A program made the translations under genes and the position numbers. 64,000 nucleotides of DNA from Capsicum annuum (lineage: Eukaryota > Streptophyta > Magnoliopsida > Solanales > Solanaceae): NCBI RefSeq assembly GCF_002878395.1, contig NC_061118.1, positions 3,771,651 through 3,835,650 on the forward strand. Reading direction: 5' to 3'. Of the stretch, positions 34,957 through 47,339 are shown piece by piece. The notes under the pieces are model-generated. The model worked only from the letters and a program-made list of their open reading frames with translations, ran no database searches and was not told the origin of the DNA. Positions within the stretch are counted from its first letter, which is position 1, and the number at the start of each line of letters is the position of its first letter.

Positions 34957-35092
34957 GTTCTGAAAGCAAAAATGAGAAATGGATTAGACTAAGAGTTTAA
35001 CTTGAGCTCATGCTTATTCGTATGGCATGAATACTAAAAGAAGGGAAACTTTTCCTAAACATCTCATAGACTCTTGTCCATTAGTGTGGCGC

Positions 35093-37531
35093 GTTACAAA
35101 CCCATGCAATAAATGTGAAATTTGGATGAATTGCCACAAGGTTCAAAATATAAATACTGATAAAGTGTAATAACTAAAATAACAATCTGTAAAATTGAAT
35201 ACTTCCTGACAACTAGTCTGAAAAGCCTCTAGCTAAAACTGTCTGAAAGTGGAGTTGATGGGACAATCCCCCAACTAACTCCTTCTACTGAAATACTGAG
35301 TCTACTAAAATACTAAAATAAAGCAAATCCTCGATGGATGAGGAATCACTTCTAAATCTACTGTTGGCTAAATTTGAATCTGTCTATGCACGGTCGTGAA
35401 TTGAAGCATTCGAACCTATGATATAAGACATCATAGCACAAGAGAAAGTATGCGTCAGTATGTGAAATGTACTGGTATGCTAGATGAGATAAGGCTGAAT
35501 GCAAGGATTCATATGCATGAACAATACTAACTAAATGGTATAGAGTAACTGAACACGAGAGTACATAAAAATTGAAACTAATGTAACTACTGAGGATGCA
35601 ATACTGCACATGTACGCAAATGTATAATGTAACTAAAATTTTTTGAAGCTAAGTATTAAATTCTGATAACTGAGTTACTGATACTGATTGACTGTATCTA
35701 ACAGTCCTGATTCTATAGAACTGAACTAAATTCTATACTAAGATTGAAACCAAACTATGCGAGGTAATCATCTAACTGAAATACCCCAAATAGGATAAAA
35801 TAACTGAGTTGGGGTCCAATATGTAACCCCAATTAGAAAGGTGCTAATACCGCACCACGGGTACTAACAATTGATATGGAGTCAGTCCTAATCTAGCGGG
35901 TGACCCCTGAGATCTATCCTAAACTAGCATATGATCCCTTTGTATATCAGTCCTATCTAATGGTGACATCTCATAACCTACACTGGCTACATAGTTCTAG
36001 AACTTAGGGATTGCTTCTAGGGACCCAGTACTAACTAATGGGTGTGCCCCCATCCCTAGGCTCGCTCGATGCCGAATCCTACTCCCAATTAAAAGACCCT
36101 GAACTGAGTATACTGAAGTGGACTAGACTAATACTGAGATTACTGAGTTTTCCTAAGTTCTGTAACTGAATGATTTCTACTGAGTTATGTAACAGACTGA
36201 GAGTACTACTGATCGTGACATGATTGATAATATTCTATAACTGACATTAGCTGTAGATAAACAACTAAATTATCGGGTATTAAATGCCCCCAGGACTCGA
36301 TAGTATGAAAAGTAAAGCAAAGCATAGCATTAAATAACGTATAAATGTTCACTTGGTCATAATTCATTCATAGAGACATTTCATCAAACACTTGTAATGC
36401 ATGAACTTGTACATGAATAGAGAACACATGTTAGCATGCTATAATGGCATTGTTTCATTCTCATAGACAATTTATCAAACATATGGACAGCATAATTGGT
36501 ACATTAAATCATAAACACTTAGGGTTGACATGATTACAACAATCAACTTGCTCATTGAAGAGTTTATCATAAATATCATGGATTTCAACATATATTAGGA
36601 TCAATTTATGGAACTTGCAATCTAGATCATGGATTAAAATCAAAATAACATCATAGACACCTTAATCACTTTGTAAATTTAAGGGTTTATCAAGATAATC
36701 AAATATTCTTCACACTTGCTATTCAATTTTAGGAAAAACATGCACTTAAATCATGGATTGAGACCCAACTAATATCATGAACATGAATTCAATCTAATTC
36801 AAATATGGAAATCATAAATACACGATCTTTGTACTTTGAAAAAGGATTCTTAGAATTCATGGGTGGAAGGGACCCATGAATGAACATCTAACATACCTTA
36901 ATTTGTGAGTTTCTTGGAGTTCTTGGAGAGATTCTTGGTATTGACCTTGATTTATTGAACTAAGGTTTTTTCCTCTTGAGAGAGAGTGATTTTGTTCTTG
37001 AGAGAAAGTGAGGAAAAGTGACATAATAGGATATTTAGGGCATAATTTCGTGTTTAAAGGTTGATCTGAGTCCTGGGAAAAGTCTAAGTTTCCCTTGAGA
37101 TTTAAAACCATATAACTGTAATACAAATTAAAGCCTTACCAAGACATGGTGACTGGGTCATCGCTATATCCACTGCGGTACGGTGGAATTGCGGTGACTC
37201 ACTAGTTTGTGACAGTTGTCGATTTGAGTCTCACCGCGATACAGGGCAATCACGATGAGCTACTGGAATTTGTAAAATGCCAAAATGGCCTTCAGCGCGA
37301 TGTGATGGAGGGCTCATCGCGATAGTTACCGCAATGCGGCCTAATTGCAGTGAGCCACTTTTTTTTTGAGGGCTCATCGCGATAGTTACTGCAATGCGGC
37401 CTAATTGCAGTGAGCCACTTTTTTTTTTTACATAAACTTGTCCTAATATTTAGCTGAACCTTTCTAAATTGGGGACCCCTTATCAAGCTTTAACGGACTG
37501 AGCTAAGCTTAGGATTTTACGGGATCTTACA
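35093..37531 (-). repeat. 5' LTR of element C, 3' terminus deleted
   Basis: Matches the other LTR from 35109 (AATAAATGTGAAATTTGG) to TTACA at 37531. The terminal segment next to the PBS is replaced by GTTACAAACCCATGC. It carries a private 60 bp tandem duplication. Confidence 0.8.
37308..37427 (-). repeat. Tandem duplication, 2 x 60 bp, only in one LTR
   Basis: GAGGGCTCATCGCGATAGTT...GTGAGCCACTTTTTTTTT occurs at 37308 and 37368 with one mismatch. The partner LTR has one copy (about 32030-32080). Confidence 0.92.
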
Positions 37532-37536
37532 TCTTG

Positions 37537-37959
37537 TTGGGTTCTATATTTGACAAGCTGTCGTGTTATACTTTTTAGGAGGTCTAATTTGCGAAACATC
37601 AATACTTGTATGAATAATTATTTAAAATTAAACTTGATCGAATTGCCTTATGATCTTCATTGAACTTGTAAATTTAGTATATCATATTGTATTCATAGAA
37701 ATAGTGTGAATTTTATAAGATGTATATAATATGGTTATGGAGGATTGGGTACCACATCGGTATAGATATAAATATTGATATTACTTATTTCTGGAGGATC
37801 AGATACCATGCGGGTACGGTACATAGACTTAGATTGTCCTTTGTAGGTCATGACTAGTTGGGAAAAATAAGGCTCTTATCATGTGTGCACATATTAGTGT
37901 TGATTTTGAGATATCTTGTGGTTTAATAAGCTGATAGCAAGCTAATGGTATTCTAATTA
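37537..37959 (+). other. Continuation of an older LTR-like sequence
   Basis: Together with 28864-29456 and 40418-41129 this appears to be the host sequence of the nested insertions. It contains GGTACCACATCGG and GATACCATGCGGGTACGG blocks seen in gypsy LTRs. No gene. Confidence 0.4.
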
Positions 37960-40417
37960 TGTAACACCCCAAAATCTGATCCCGAGACATCACACAGTGC
38001 TCAAGACTATGATTAGACTTAAGTTAACCCTATCTGCATACTACTAAGCCTGAATCTTATAATAATGAAAATATAAACATAAAAGTCATGATAGAATGTG
38101 AAAACTATTTGTAATATCTGAGAATAATTCTGAGCATAACATCTGAAACATCAAAACTGAATAATCTGCATCAAAACTAGTAGTCTGTCAAGCCTCTACT
38201 ACTAATACTAGAGAGTCACTGGGATAAACCCCCAGATAACTCAAGCTGTCTGAAAGGAAGTGCTAAAACTCCTAAATTGATAAACAGTAAAATCTAAAAT
38301 GAATAAGTCCCCAAACTATGAGGATTCATCAACTATCGGATGTAGATGTAGATGCTTAAACTGCTCACGCTGCTGGCACTGAGCACCCGTACCTACATTA
38401 TGAGACAATGTAGCATATAGACGTAATATGGATCAGTACTTTAAGGATGTACTGAGTAAATGGGGTTGATATGAATAAGTAAAACATCATCTCATAATCA
38501 TCATTTATAAAACAATGTATGCCAAATGTAAATGACTCACATGAGCTGGAATATATGAAATGTGTAGCAATAAGAAGCAAAACATACTTTATAAATCTTG
38601 TGAGCCATAACATTTAGTTCTAAAAGCTGTACTAAATCTTTGGATTTAAATCATACTGTCCAAGTGCAAAATATCTCACTCTAAATCTGAAAGCTAAAAT
38701 ATGAAGCCATTATCTTTCTGTAAAACATATTCTGAATAAAACTGTGAGCCTTTACATTTAGTTTTCTAAGAATATTTATTTCATTCTTGTACTTTGATTA
38801 TCAGGGTTTGAAACATATATTTTAATCTACAGGGAGGTTCTCTTAACTGACATAAACCATGTGATCTAATATGTAGTCCAACCTCTCATCCTTCTAAGGA
38901 AGAAACCTCACATTGGGGAGAGGTATCATACTCTTGCTAGGGAGTATAACTTGAGCTAAGTGATCACATCTATAACTATCATCCACATATTAGTGGGAAT
39001 AATCTGATAATCTATACCTACGTTGGCTACATAGTTCTGTAGAAGTAGGATGCACTAAACCCACACTTCTTGCTCGGTGCTAAATACTACTCCCTTTTTA
39101 TTTGCTATGCTTATTCTGTTGGAAATCCACTTTAAAACTAGAATAAGGGTTTATCTAAAACCAATTATGCATTAATCTAATAAAATCTGTAATAATCTGA
39201 AAAGTGGATTCCAAAACTAATCTAAGGATCAAAGATCAAAAATTTTATTGTAAATCTGGTATAATCAGCTCATAAGGTGCTTAAAGCATCATTTTTCTCA
39301 AAATCTCAACATATAAACTTAGGGTTTAAAACCCATTTATGAAAATCATGTCAAATATCATAATAATCATGCTTGATAGTAAAAACAATGATAATTCATC
39401 TCAAAATCTGGAAATTACTGCAATAGGTATGAAAATATGAAAATAAACATGCAATTCAACTTATAATTCACTTGAAATCTCATAATCTTATAAATGGCAA
39501 CATTGGGTATGAACCCTAATTTCAAATTCATGGAAAATCATATAAAATCATATAACTTTGAAATTTAAACAATGGGAACAAGGATGAAAAAAGATCCTTG
39601 TTCATAAACCCCACATACCTTGTTGGATGATTAGATGAAGAAGCCTTGAATTTTGGATTCCTATTGAGTTCTTGATGGTGGGTTATTGATTACCTTGCCT
39701 TGGGATCCCTCAATTTTAAGCTTCCTTGGAGAATCTATGGAGAATTTGGATTTCTTGGAGAAGGAGCTTTGATGGTCTAGGGTTTTTTTTTGAGAAAGAT
39801 GGATGAAATAAGGATAAAATGCCTTAGGATATGTTAAATCTTGTGTTTTGGACGGATTGGGGGTTGGAGATTTACCAAACTACCCCCTTTAAACTTTATA
39901 ACGAAACTGGAAAACATATATTTTCTCAATTTGAGTGGCCACCGTGATGCACCACTATTGCGGTGGATTACTGGAAATCGACGAATGGAAAATGGGCAGA
40001 CTCCACGACGTAGAGACATTGCGGTGCCCCTTTGGAATACCATTTTGGCACATGGCGTGATATGCCATTATTGCGTTGGACCTCTGAAAATTAACAAACA
40101 GGAAATTGATCCTCTCTGCGATGCGCCAATATCACAGAGGTCCATTGGAATAGGACAATTGGGATTTAACACTGCTCCGCAGCGCAATAAGGGTCTAAAT
40201 GATGGTGTTTTATGACTGAGACTTAAATAACCATAACATCTTACCCGGTTATCAGATTTATATGAATCTTATATCGTTAGAAAGCTAATTCAATTTTCTA
40301 CAAAATAAAAATCTAAATCTAAGGAATTCTGTGCCAAATAAATAGTATTTATTTTGGAAGCTATCCCTTAACACTCTAGGGACGAATTTAATCTAGGAAA
40401 AATCACGGGGTATTTCA
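37960..40417 (-). mobile_element. Solo LTR, 2458 bp, TSD AATTA/AATTG
   Basis: The plus strand starts TGTAACACCCCAAAATC and ends CACGGGGTATTTCA, i.e. minus orientation TGAAATACCCCGTG. Flanking pentamers AATTA and AATTG agree at 4 of 5. At 39940-40190 it carries a cluster of CCACCGTGATG / ATTGCGGTGG words. No interior or second LTR. Confidence 0.78.
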
Positions 40418-41129
40418 AATTGTGAGGTTTAGAAAGACCAGTTGTTACTTATGGTATTATTATCTATTCTATGGATGTTTATGGTATGTTGATACTTTTG
40501 ATGGATACATGACTTATTTGTAAGCATTGTTTGGCACGTCATAGATATATTTGCTGATTCATTGAATACTTGTTATGTGTTGATGCCTGGCCACTTGTTA
40601 TTTTATTTATATTGTATACATGCTATTAAATTGAGTTGGCCTATGATACCTACTATTACGTAGTGTTTTGTACTGATACTACCCTGTACTCTTCCTTTGT
40701 TGAGTGTAGAAAGTGTTCTTGAGGCTCAAACATGACCTCATCTGTAGCGTTTAATAGTTGATCTCAATCCAAGGGTTAGCACTCTATATCCAGGTTACCA
40801 TTATCATCATGTTAGCTTTTGTCCATATCCTGGGCAATTAGACACTCTTTATTTTTCTTTATTTTGGATATCTCTTTTAGAAATACTTTTCATTTTAGAA
40901 GTTCTTATATGATGACTTTTGGGGCTTGGGGGTTTTGATAGGTATTTTGGTTGATTTTAGCATTATTAATGATTAGCTCTAGGTTATTAAGTTGGTTTTA
41001 TACTATTCTCATCTTAATATTGACTAAGTGATTAGGTAATGGGTTGGTTCAGATGGTTATTCCACAGGAAGATTAGTGTGAGTGCCATTCATAACTATTT
41101 GGGTCGTGAATAAAATGATACTCATATTG
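40418..41129 (+). mobile_element. LTR 3'-end remnant (Ty3-type)
   Basis: ATACCTACTATTACGTAG-type block, then GAGTGTAGAAAGTGTTC, and an end GTGCCATTC...TTGGGTCGTGAATA followed by a poor PBS-like ATGATACTCA. It is the usual layout of a plus-oriented gypsy LTR end. The Copia element D is inserted a few bases further on. Confidence 0.5.
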
Positions 41130-41134
41130 CAATA

Positions 41135-41898
41135 TGCTGTATCTTGTTTTGAAGATGAGTTGATAGACACAAGGGACCAGTTCCCTAGAGGTTCAAGGCA
41201 ACAGTACAGCTGGCACGCATCTGCATAGTTTTGTCCTTTTGTGTAACAAACTGTGAATGTGCTGCTTGTATTATTTAGGATACCTGGTCTAATTACATTT
41301 GAATCCTAATCATCACTCATCTGTAAAATGAAAAAGATTCTTTTTTATTAAGTAGTTTCTGCAAATTAAAAAGTGTATCGAAGAGAGAAAAAAGGCAAAA
41401 CCTCAATTTTCAACATTGCTCAACTATTTCTCATGTTCTTATTTATTTTGTAAGCTAATAGAGTGAATATTATTTAGTGAAGCCTGATTTGTAACTTAAT
41501 TACTCAGTCTATAAGAGTAATATTCATTTGTTTGCTTAGAGAGTGCTTAGGTAGAGTTGCCTGAGTTTGTTACTATCAGAGTTAATTAGTTTCGAGGGAG
41601 TCTTGGTAGAGTTGTCAAGGTGAGCTTGTGGTAGAGTTATTACAAGCTAGAGGATCCTAGAGTTAGGTTCATTTGATTATGTAATAAAGAGTTTGATTAT
41701 AATAGACTGATTGAGAGCTTGTGAGGGCAAGCTGTGGTTTTTCATCCCTTGATTAAGGGGGTTTCCACGTCAAAATTCGTGTTTTTATTTTTCCGACACT
41801 GTATTGTGTTCCTGGTTTTTTTACTACATTTTTTGCCTGTGATTGATTTTGAGGGACCTGGTCCCTCACAGTTTGGTGCAACTCCTAGGGTTTTAACA
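41135..41898 (+). repeat. 5' LTR of element D (764 bp)
   Basis: TGCTGTATCTTGTTTTGAAG at the start and GGGTTTTAACA at the end. It contains the palindrome-like GGGACCnGnTCCC twice (41173-41185, 41853-41865). Confidence 0.88.
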
Positions 41899-41900
41899 AT

Positions 41901-41915
41901 TAGTGTCAGAGTTAG
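41901..41915 (+). other. Degenerate primer binding site of element D
   Basis: TAGTGTCAGAGTTAG two bases after the LTR corresponds to TGGTATCAGAGCTAG (initiator Met) with changes. Confidence 0.6.
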
Positions 41916-41955
41916 AACACTCTAAAAGGTTTGCTCCCAGAGTGATTTTGTTAGC

Positions 41956-43870
41956 ATGGATACTCCGCCTTACCTGGAAGAAGGGGAATCTACCACTAGA
42001 CCACCTAGATTTAACAAGCAGTATTATGGGTGGTGGAAAACCAGGATGTTTGACTTTATTATGGCTGAGGATAGTGAACTTATGGACATAATTCTTGATG
42101 GTCTTATATTCAAAGAAGTCAAATAAGGAGAAATATCAAGAATATTAGTAAAGAGTAGAAGAAAGTTCAATGATGAAGATAGAAAGAAAGTTGAAAAGAA
42201 ATACTAGGAAAAGAAATTGCTTGTATGTGGTATTGGACTTGATGAATATAATAGGATCTCATCCTGTGAAAATGCCAAGGAGATGTGGATTTCTTGAGGA
42301 CTTTTCATAAATGTACTACTGATGTAAGGATTCAAAAGTAGACATGTTGACTACTCAGTATGAAACCTTCACCATAAAAGAAGAAGAAACCATCCAAGAA
42401 ATGCATACAAGATTCACTTCTATCACAAATGAGCTTCACTACTTAGGAGAAGTGATTCCGTTGTATAAGCAAGTAAGGAAGTTTCTTGGTGTTCTTCCTA
42501 AGTCCTGGGAAAGCAAAGTGGATGCCATAACTGAAGCAAGAAACCTAAAGACCCTCACTATGGATGAACTGCTTGGAAATCTAGAAACCCTTGAGCTCAA
42601 AAGGCAGTAAGGGCTGGAGAAGAATGAAGTAAAAAGGGAAAAATCCCTGGTATTAAATGTTTCAAAACACGATTCAGCAGAAGATGAAACTTATGTTGCC
42701 CATTTGGAAAAAAGGATTGTTAAAGCGTTGAGAAAGAGTGGTCAGTTCTAAGAAGAGGAAGCAGTAGGAAAGGAGGAAACAATGTTGAGGTGTGTCACAA
42801 ATGTGGAAGTCCTGAGCAATTCATTAAAGACTGTCCAATGCACAAGCTGGATTACCAGGAATACCTCAATATTGGAGGTGATAAGGGAAGAAACAGGGAC
42901 CAGGTCCCTAAAAAATCAGAAAGGAAGAATGCAGTTGAGTATGCAGTAAAGTAAGCTCTTGCAGCATGGGGAGATTCTTCCAGTGAATCTGATGAAGATA
43001 AGAAGTCTGAAGATGCTTCTATGCTTGCTGTGAAAGATATCCCAACTATCTATGATTCCTTTTTTGAATTCATGAACAACACAGAAGATAAAAAAGAAAA
43101 TGAGCTAACTCTTTTTGATATTAAAGAAAACCTAGATAACTACACTGCTAGGAAGATAAGAAATCTTACAAGTTTGTTAATAGGCTCTGTAAATGAATTA
43201 ACTGTTGAGAAGAGAGAATCAAGAGCATGTGCTGATTCCTTTAAATCTCTAATTTTCTAAAATTAAGGAATTGTTCACAAAGATAAAATTTGAAAATCTG
43301 AGTTTGATGAGTAATCTGAAGAAGGTAAATGAGGTAGATGGAAAAGAGAAAAAAGAAGCTTTAAGGCTTCAAACTGATCTTGAGTAAAGGTTGAGGGTTC
43401 TAAAAACCACATTCTTTCTGTACTCCACAAGAATGAAGAGTTAGAAAGGGGCCTTGTCTATTTATAAGAAAAGCTTAACAAATCTCTTAAATGGACTACA
43501 TCTTCATAGATCCTTTCTAATTTGACTAGCCAAGGTGCAAATAATGGTAAGAGGCTTTGTTATCAAGGAGAATCACAACCACTTGGGTCAAAAGGAAAAG
43601 CTACTCATGATGCCAGAAACAAGGTTCACAAACCTTTATGTACTCACTGTGGAAGAGATAGGCACTTGACAAAAAGATGCTAGTATTGGCTTAAAGCTAA
43701 AATAAGCAGTAACAAATTTGTTTATTAAGGGAATTCACATTCTAAGGATTTCAATCCTCTAGAAATTGTGAAAGGGAATTATCTACCTAAATGGGCCAAG
43801 AAGTTTTTTATCACCCCATTGTCCTCCTACTGGGAACTCAAGCTTAAATGGGTTCTTAAATCCAACAAGT
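41956..43870 (+). pseudogene. SIRE-like Copia gag pseudogene
   Basis: ATG 41956 starts MDTPPYLEEGESTTRPPRFN and YYGWWKTRMFDFI, the usual opening of Copia gag. The first stop is at 42124. The capsid continues as QEMHTRFTSITNELHYLGE and RKFLGVLPKSWESKV (42344-42610). A first knuckle at 42793-42834 reads CHKCGSPEQFIKDC; the His of CCHC is Gln. Then DNYTARKIRNLTSLL (43021-43260) and a second, intact knuckle CTHCGRDRHLTKRC at 43639-43680. Two knuckles and the long spacer are sirevirus traits. At least six stops or shifts. Confidence 0.85.
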
Positions 43871-44784
43871 AATTGTAGTTACAGGTATGAGAAAGAGGAT
43901 GATAGTCAATAATGGGATATTGATAGTATGTGCTCGAAGCTTAATTTTAGAAGAACATATTTAAAATTTTCAAGACAAGAAGAACTTATTAAAGCAAAGA
44001 TAAAGAGTTGATAAGGCTGAAAGATGCAAATGAGAATGGTGATGATTTAGAACCCTAGTAACTGATCCCAGTTGAAGTAGAAGATCAATAAGAAAGGGTC
44101 ATAATTTTTAGGTACCTGGTCCCTAGGAAACTCATCTCAGAAAGAGAAGGTTTAGCAGTTTGAATAAAGTCAAGTCTGGGACCTGGTTCTCAAAACTATT
44201 TTGGGAATAAGTTTTGAAATAAAAAAGGTATGCAGAGGGTAAAGCATGGACTGATCAAACGAACCCGACCTAATATGTGAATTAGTGTCTCTCCTTTAAT
44301 ATGGCTAAGATAAAAAGACAGGTATCCTTGGTAGATTAGGTGCATATGAGTCTAACTCAGTACTATACCTTTGCAGGTATACACCCATGGGAACAACTTA
44401 GGAAGTGGAAAAATGTGGCAAGCACAAATTTGAAGATTCACTCAAAGAATAGGTACCTGGTCCTATCTCATATTATTACTTATAGAAGGTTCTCTAATAA
44501 TCATAAAATACTATCTAAAAAGGGCCATGTTTCTTTTTTTCTCTGCAAAACAACTAGTTCCTTTACAAAATAAAGAGTCCCTCTTATTAAAATTCAGACA
44601 TTTTATTTCAAAGGGGACCTTACTTAAATGGCAACTGTCACTTCTCTAAACTACTAAATTAGACCTTCTCCCATTCTTCTTCAACAATTTCAAACTCATT
44701 TTCTTAAATTGACATTCATCTCTAAGCTAAATGAGTTTTTTTTTTATCTCTTTTACTCTAAAAATCAAATGGCTGATAATTCTA
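43871..44784 (+). other. Non-coding spacer of element D, pol absent
   Basis: GGTACCTGGTCC-type words recur (about 44113, 44176, 44454). No protease or integrase motif. It leads into the solo LTR insertion. Confidence 0.6.
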
Positions 44785-47103
44785 TGTAACTCCCCAAGAT
44801 CCCTTTCTGAGATGTCACATGGTGCTTAAGGCCACACACGGCCTCAAGCTAACCCTCTAAGCCTGTCATCACTTCTAGAACTCACGTTGATAATAGTTTT
44901 ACTAAAATAAGAGAGAATGACATATCATGAATATACTGGAATACAAAGAAATACTATCCTGTATAATCAAAATACTAAAATTCTATACATACTGGTACTC
45001 TAGTCTGACAAGGCCTCTACTCTATAAGACTGAGGAACCATTGGGACAGATCCCCAGCTGACTCGTACTGAACTGAAAAGAAACACCATCTACTATCAAG
45101 ACAAAATTAGGGATATAGGTCCTCGAACCATGAGAACTCACTAACTATAAGAATGTAAATAGAGGTAATCGAAGATCACTATCGCTGTTGAGACTGAGCA
45201 CCTGAACCTGCGTCACGAGAAAATATAGAACATGGAAGAGTATAGGAATTAGTACTTGGGAATGTACTGAGTATGTGAGGGTGTATGCAACATTTAAATA
45301 ATATCATAATTGTATAAGAAAAATCATGCATGCTAACGGTAATAATTCTCTTCGCTGGAGTTAACTGAAACATAGTTTCCATAAATCCTCTATAGTAATA
45401 CATGCTTCATAAATTTCGTAAAACAATGTACTCAACTCGAAACTCTTTGAATTAAGACTTATAGTGACTTGGTGTCTCAAGAAACTTAACTATTATGGAC
45501 TTGGGAGTTTCTTATAACCGACATAAACCATGTGATCTTACATGGAGTCCAACTTCTTACCCACTTTGGGGAGAGCTGTTCTATCCTTGCCATCAGAATA
45601 GAATCTTAACTTTAGTAATCACTGTCTTGGCCTTTGGCCCTTAATCTTAATCCTACGGTGGCACGTTGTTCTGGTGAAGTAGGATGCGCTGAACCCACAC
45701 TTCCCACTCGGTGCTAAATACTACTCCCAGACTTAAGCTCAGAACGCGTTAAGAAATCCACCTTAATCAACTCAAGGGTCTATCATAGAGAACAAATTAT
45801 AAATATTTCTCATCTTTAAATCAAAATAATTGTGGATTCCTAACTCGACTCAAATTCAAACAATCTTTATCAACATCAAGTGTACTTGCTCATTAACTCA
45901 TATCAAATCTCAAAAACTTCAAGAAAATATCAAAGAACTCATTCTTGACTCTCAAGCTCAAATATCAAATATATATTCAATAATCAAACTTCTCATAGAA
46001 AAGCTTAAATCATGAAACTTATCTTAAATCACTTAGAAATCATCATTTCATGATAACAATATACAACTCATGGCATAAAGTCTCAACTCCTTAATAAAGT
46101 AATTTGGGTGTAAACCCACTTTGCACAAATCATGAAATTCAATAGAAATTAAATCTTTGGGTACAAGAACGAAAGAACTGTTCTTGTTCAAACCCCATAT
46201 ACCTTGGATTATGATTTTAAGATGAACAAGCTTGATTGGAAACTCTTCTTCACACTTTTGAGCTAAGTTTCTTGATGCATTTGACTTGGAGAACTTGATT
46301 CTTGAACAACTTGGTGAAATCTTTGAAAGATTCTTGAATTTCTTGGAGAAGATTTGATTTTTGGGTTGAGAGAAAACCCTGGCTTCTTGAATGTTCTTGG
46401 AAAGGAATTGGAGAGAAATAAATTTCTCTTCCCTATTTTGTATATATACATAGGTTAAAAGGGGTGGAAAAGACCAAAATACCCTTGCAAAAATGTCTCT
46501 TAATTGTTGAAAAATAGCTGATGATATTCGTGACAAGTCGTTAGACTGGTGATAAGTCATCACGAAATGTCATCACAAAAGGGTCAAATTTTTAATTTTC
46601 TAGTTAAGGATGATGACATTGGTGATAAGTCATCACGAGCGTGACGACTTATTATAAAATGTCATCACAGGGGGTAGAAATCTGCCCAGGGCTGACGACA
46701 TTAGTGATAAGTTGTCACGCTCGTGATAACTTATCATGAATGTCGTCACTCAGTTTCCCAGCATGACATGTTAGAGTAAAATGAGCATAACTCTTTGCTC
46801 CGATACCGTATTTTGACGAAATTGGTATAGTTGGAAAGATAATTCTGTTATATATCTTTTGGTAGGTCATGAGATCAATAATTCTTAGTATAACGAGAGA
46901 TATGATCATTTGAAGTAGAATATGCCAAAATCCTTCTCAAGAATTCAATCGGTAAGGGATGTTTTGATTCAACTAATCGCTAGGACATCTTTGAGGCCTT
47001 AATACACATCACCCTTGATCAGAAAACAACCAAAGAACTATAATTTATTTCTCATGATATTGAGTCATGGTTGCACTATTGGTTAAAGTCTCAGGGTATT
47101 ACA
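44785..47103 (-). mobile_element. Solo LTR, 2319 bp, TSD TTCTA, inside element D
   Basis: Perfect TTCTA at 44780-44784 and 47104-47108. The plus strand starts TGTAACTCCCCAAG and ends GGGTATTACA (minus orientation TGTAATACCCTGAG). It has the AGATGTCACATGGTGCTTA block also seen in the LTRs at 29457, 37960 and 54453. The frame at 46048-46563 is not a recognised protein. Confidence 0.9.
46512..46745. repeat. GTGATAAGTCATCAC / GTGACGAC word cluster in a solo LTR
   Basis: GTGATAAGT, CATCACGA and GTCGTCA words alternate in both orientations. 46702-46736 can fold as TGATAAGTT...AACTTATCA. Confidence 0.8.
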
Positions 47104-47339
47104 TTCTACTTTCTCAAACCCTACTAATAGTCCTAATATAGATAAAATTCCATAAAATTAAGGTGAACATTCCCAATACTCTGACCCTTCAACAACAAAT
47201 TCCATAGAAAATATCATCTCGAATCTCTAACAAGAACCTAAGCCAACTTTAACCACTAAGTCATCTAAGAAAAATCCAAAACCCCTAAACGAGTTAGTAC
47301 CCATTAAATATTTCTCAACCCTAGAAATTTATGTTTAAC

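Larger units (their letters stand above)
29457..37531 (-). mobile_element. Non-autonomous LTR retrotransposon C (8.1 kb)
   Basis: Two long direct repeats (29457-32185 and about 35093-37531) flank a 2.9 kb interior. In minus orientation the LTR starts TGTAAGATCCCG and ends GGGTTGTTACA. Flanks CCTTG (29452-29456) and TCTTG (37532-37536) match at 4 of 5 bases. A purine tract on the minus strand (CCAAGGGAGAGATAT, next to 32185) fixes the orientation. Only a gag remnant is coded; no pol is seen. The 5' LTR lacks about 90 bp at its 3' end, probably with the PBS, so the copy is defective. It interrupts an older LTR whose halves rejoin as CCCCAACCTTG-TTGGG. Confidence 0.85.

Noticed and set aside
35358..35609. 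83-codon minus-strand Tyr/Cys/Ser-rich frame
   Set aside because: Part of the long LTR of element C; the corresponding region of the other LTR is interrupted by stops.
39841..40215. 124-codon plus-strand frame with RRMENGQTPRRRD-type sequence
   Set aside because: Produced by the GC-richer palindromic patch of a solo LTR, on the strand opposite to the element.
46048..46563. 171-codon minus-strand frame
   Set aside because: It lies inside the solo LTR 44785-47103, spans its word cluster region and has no protein-like pattern.
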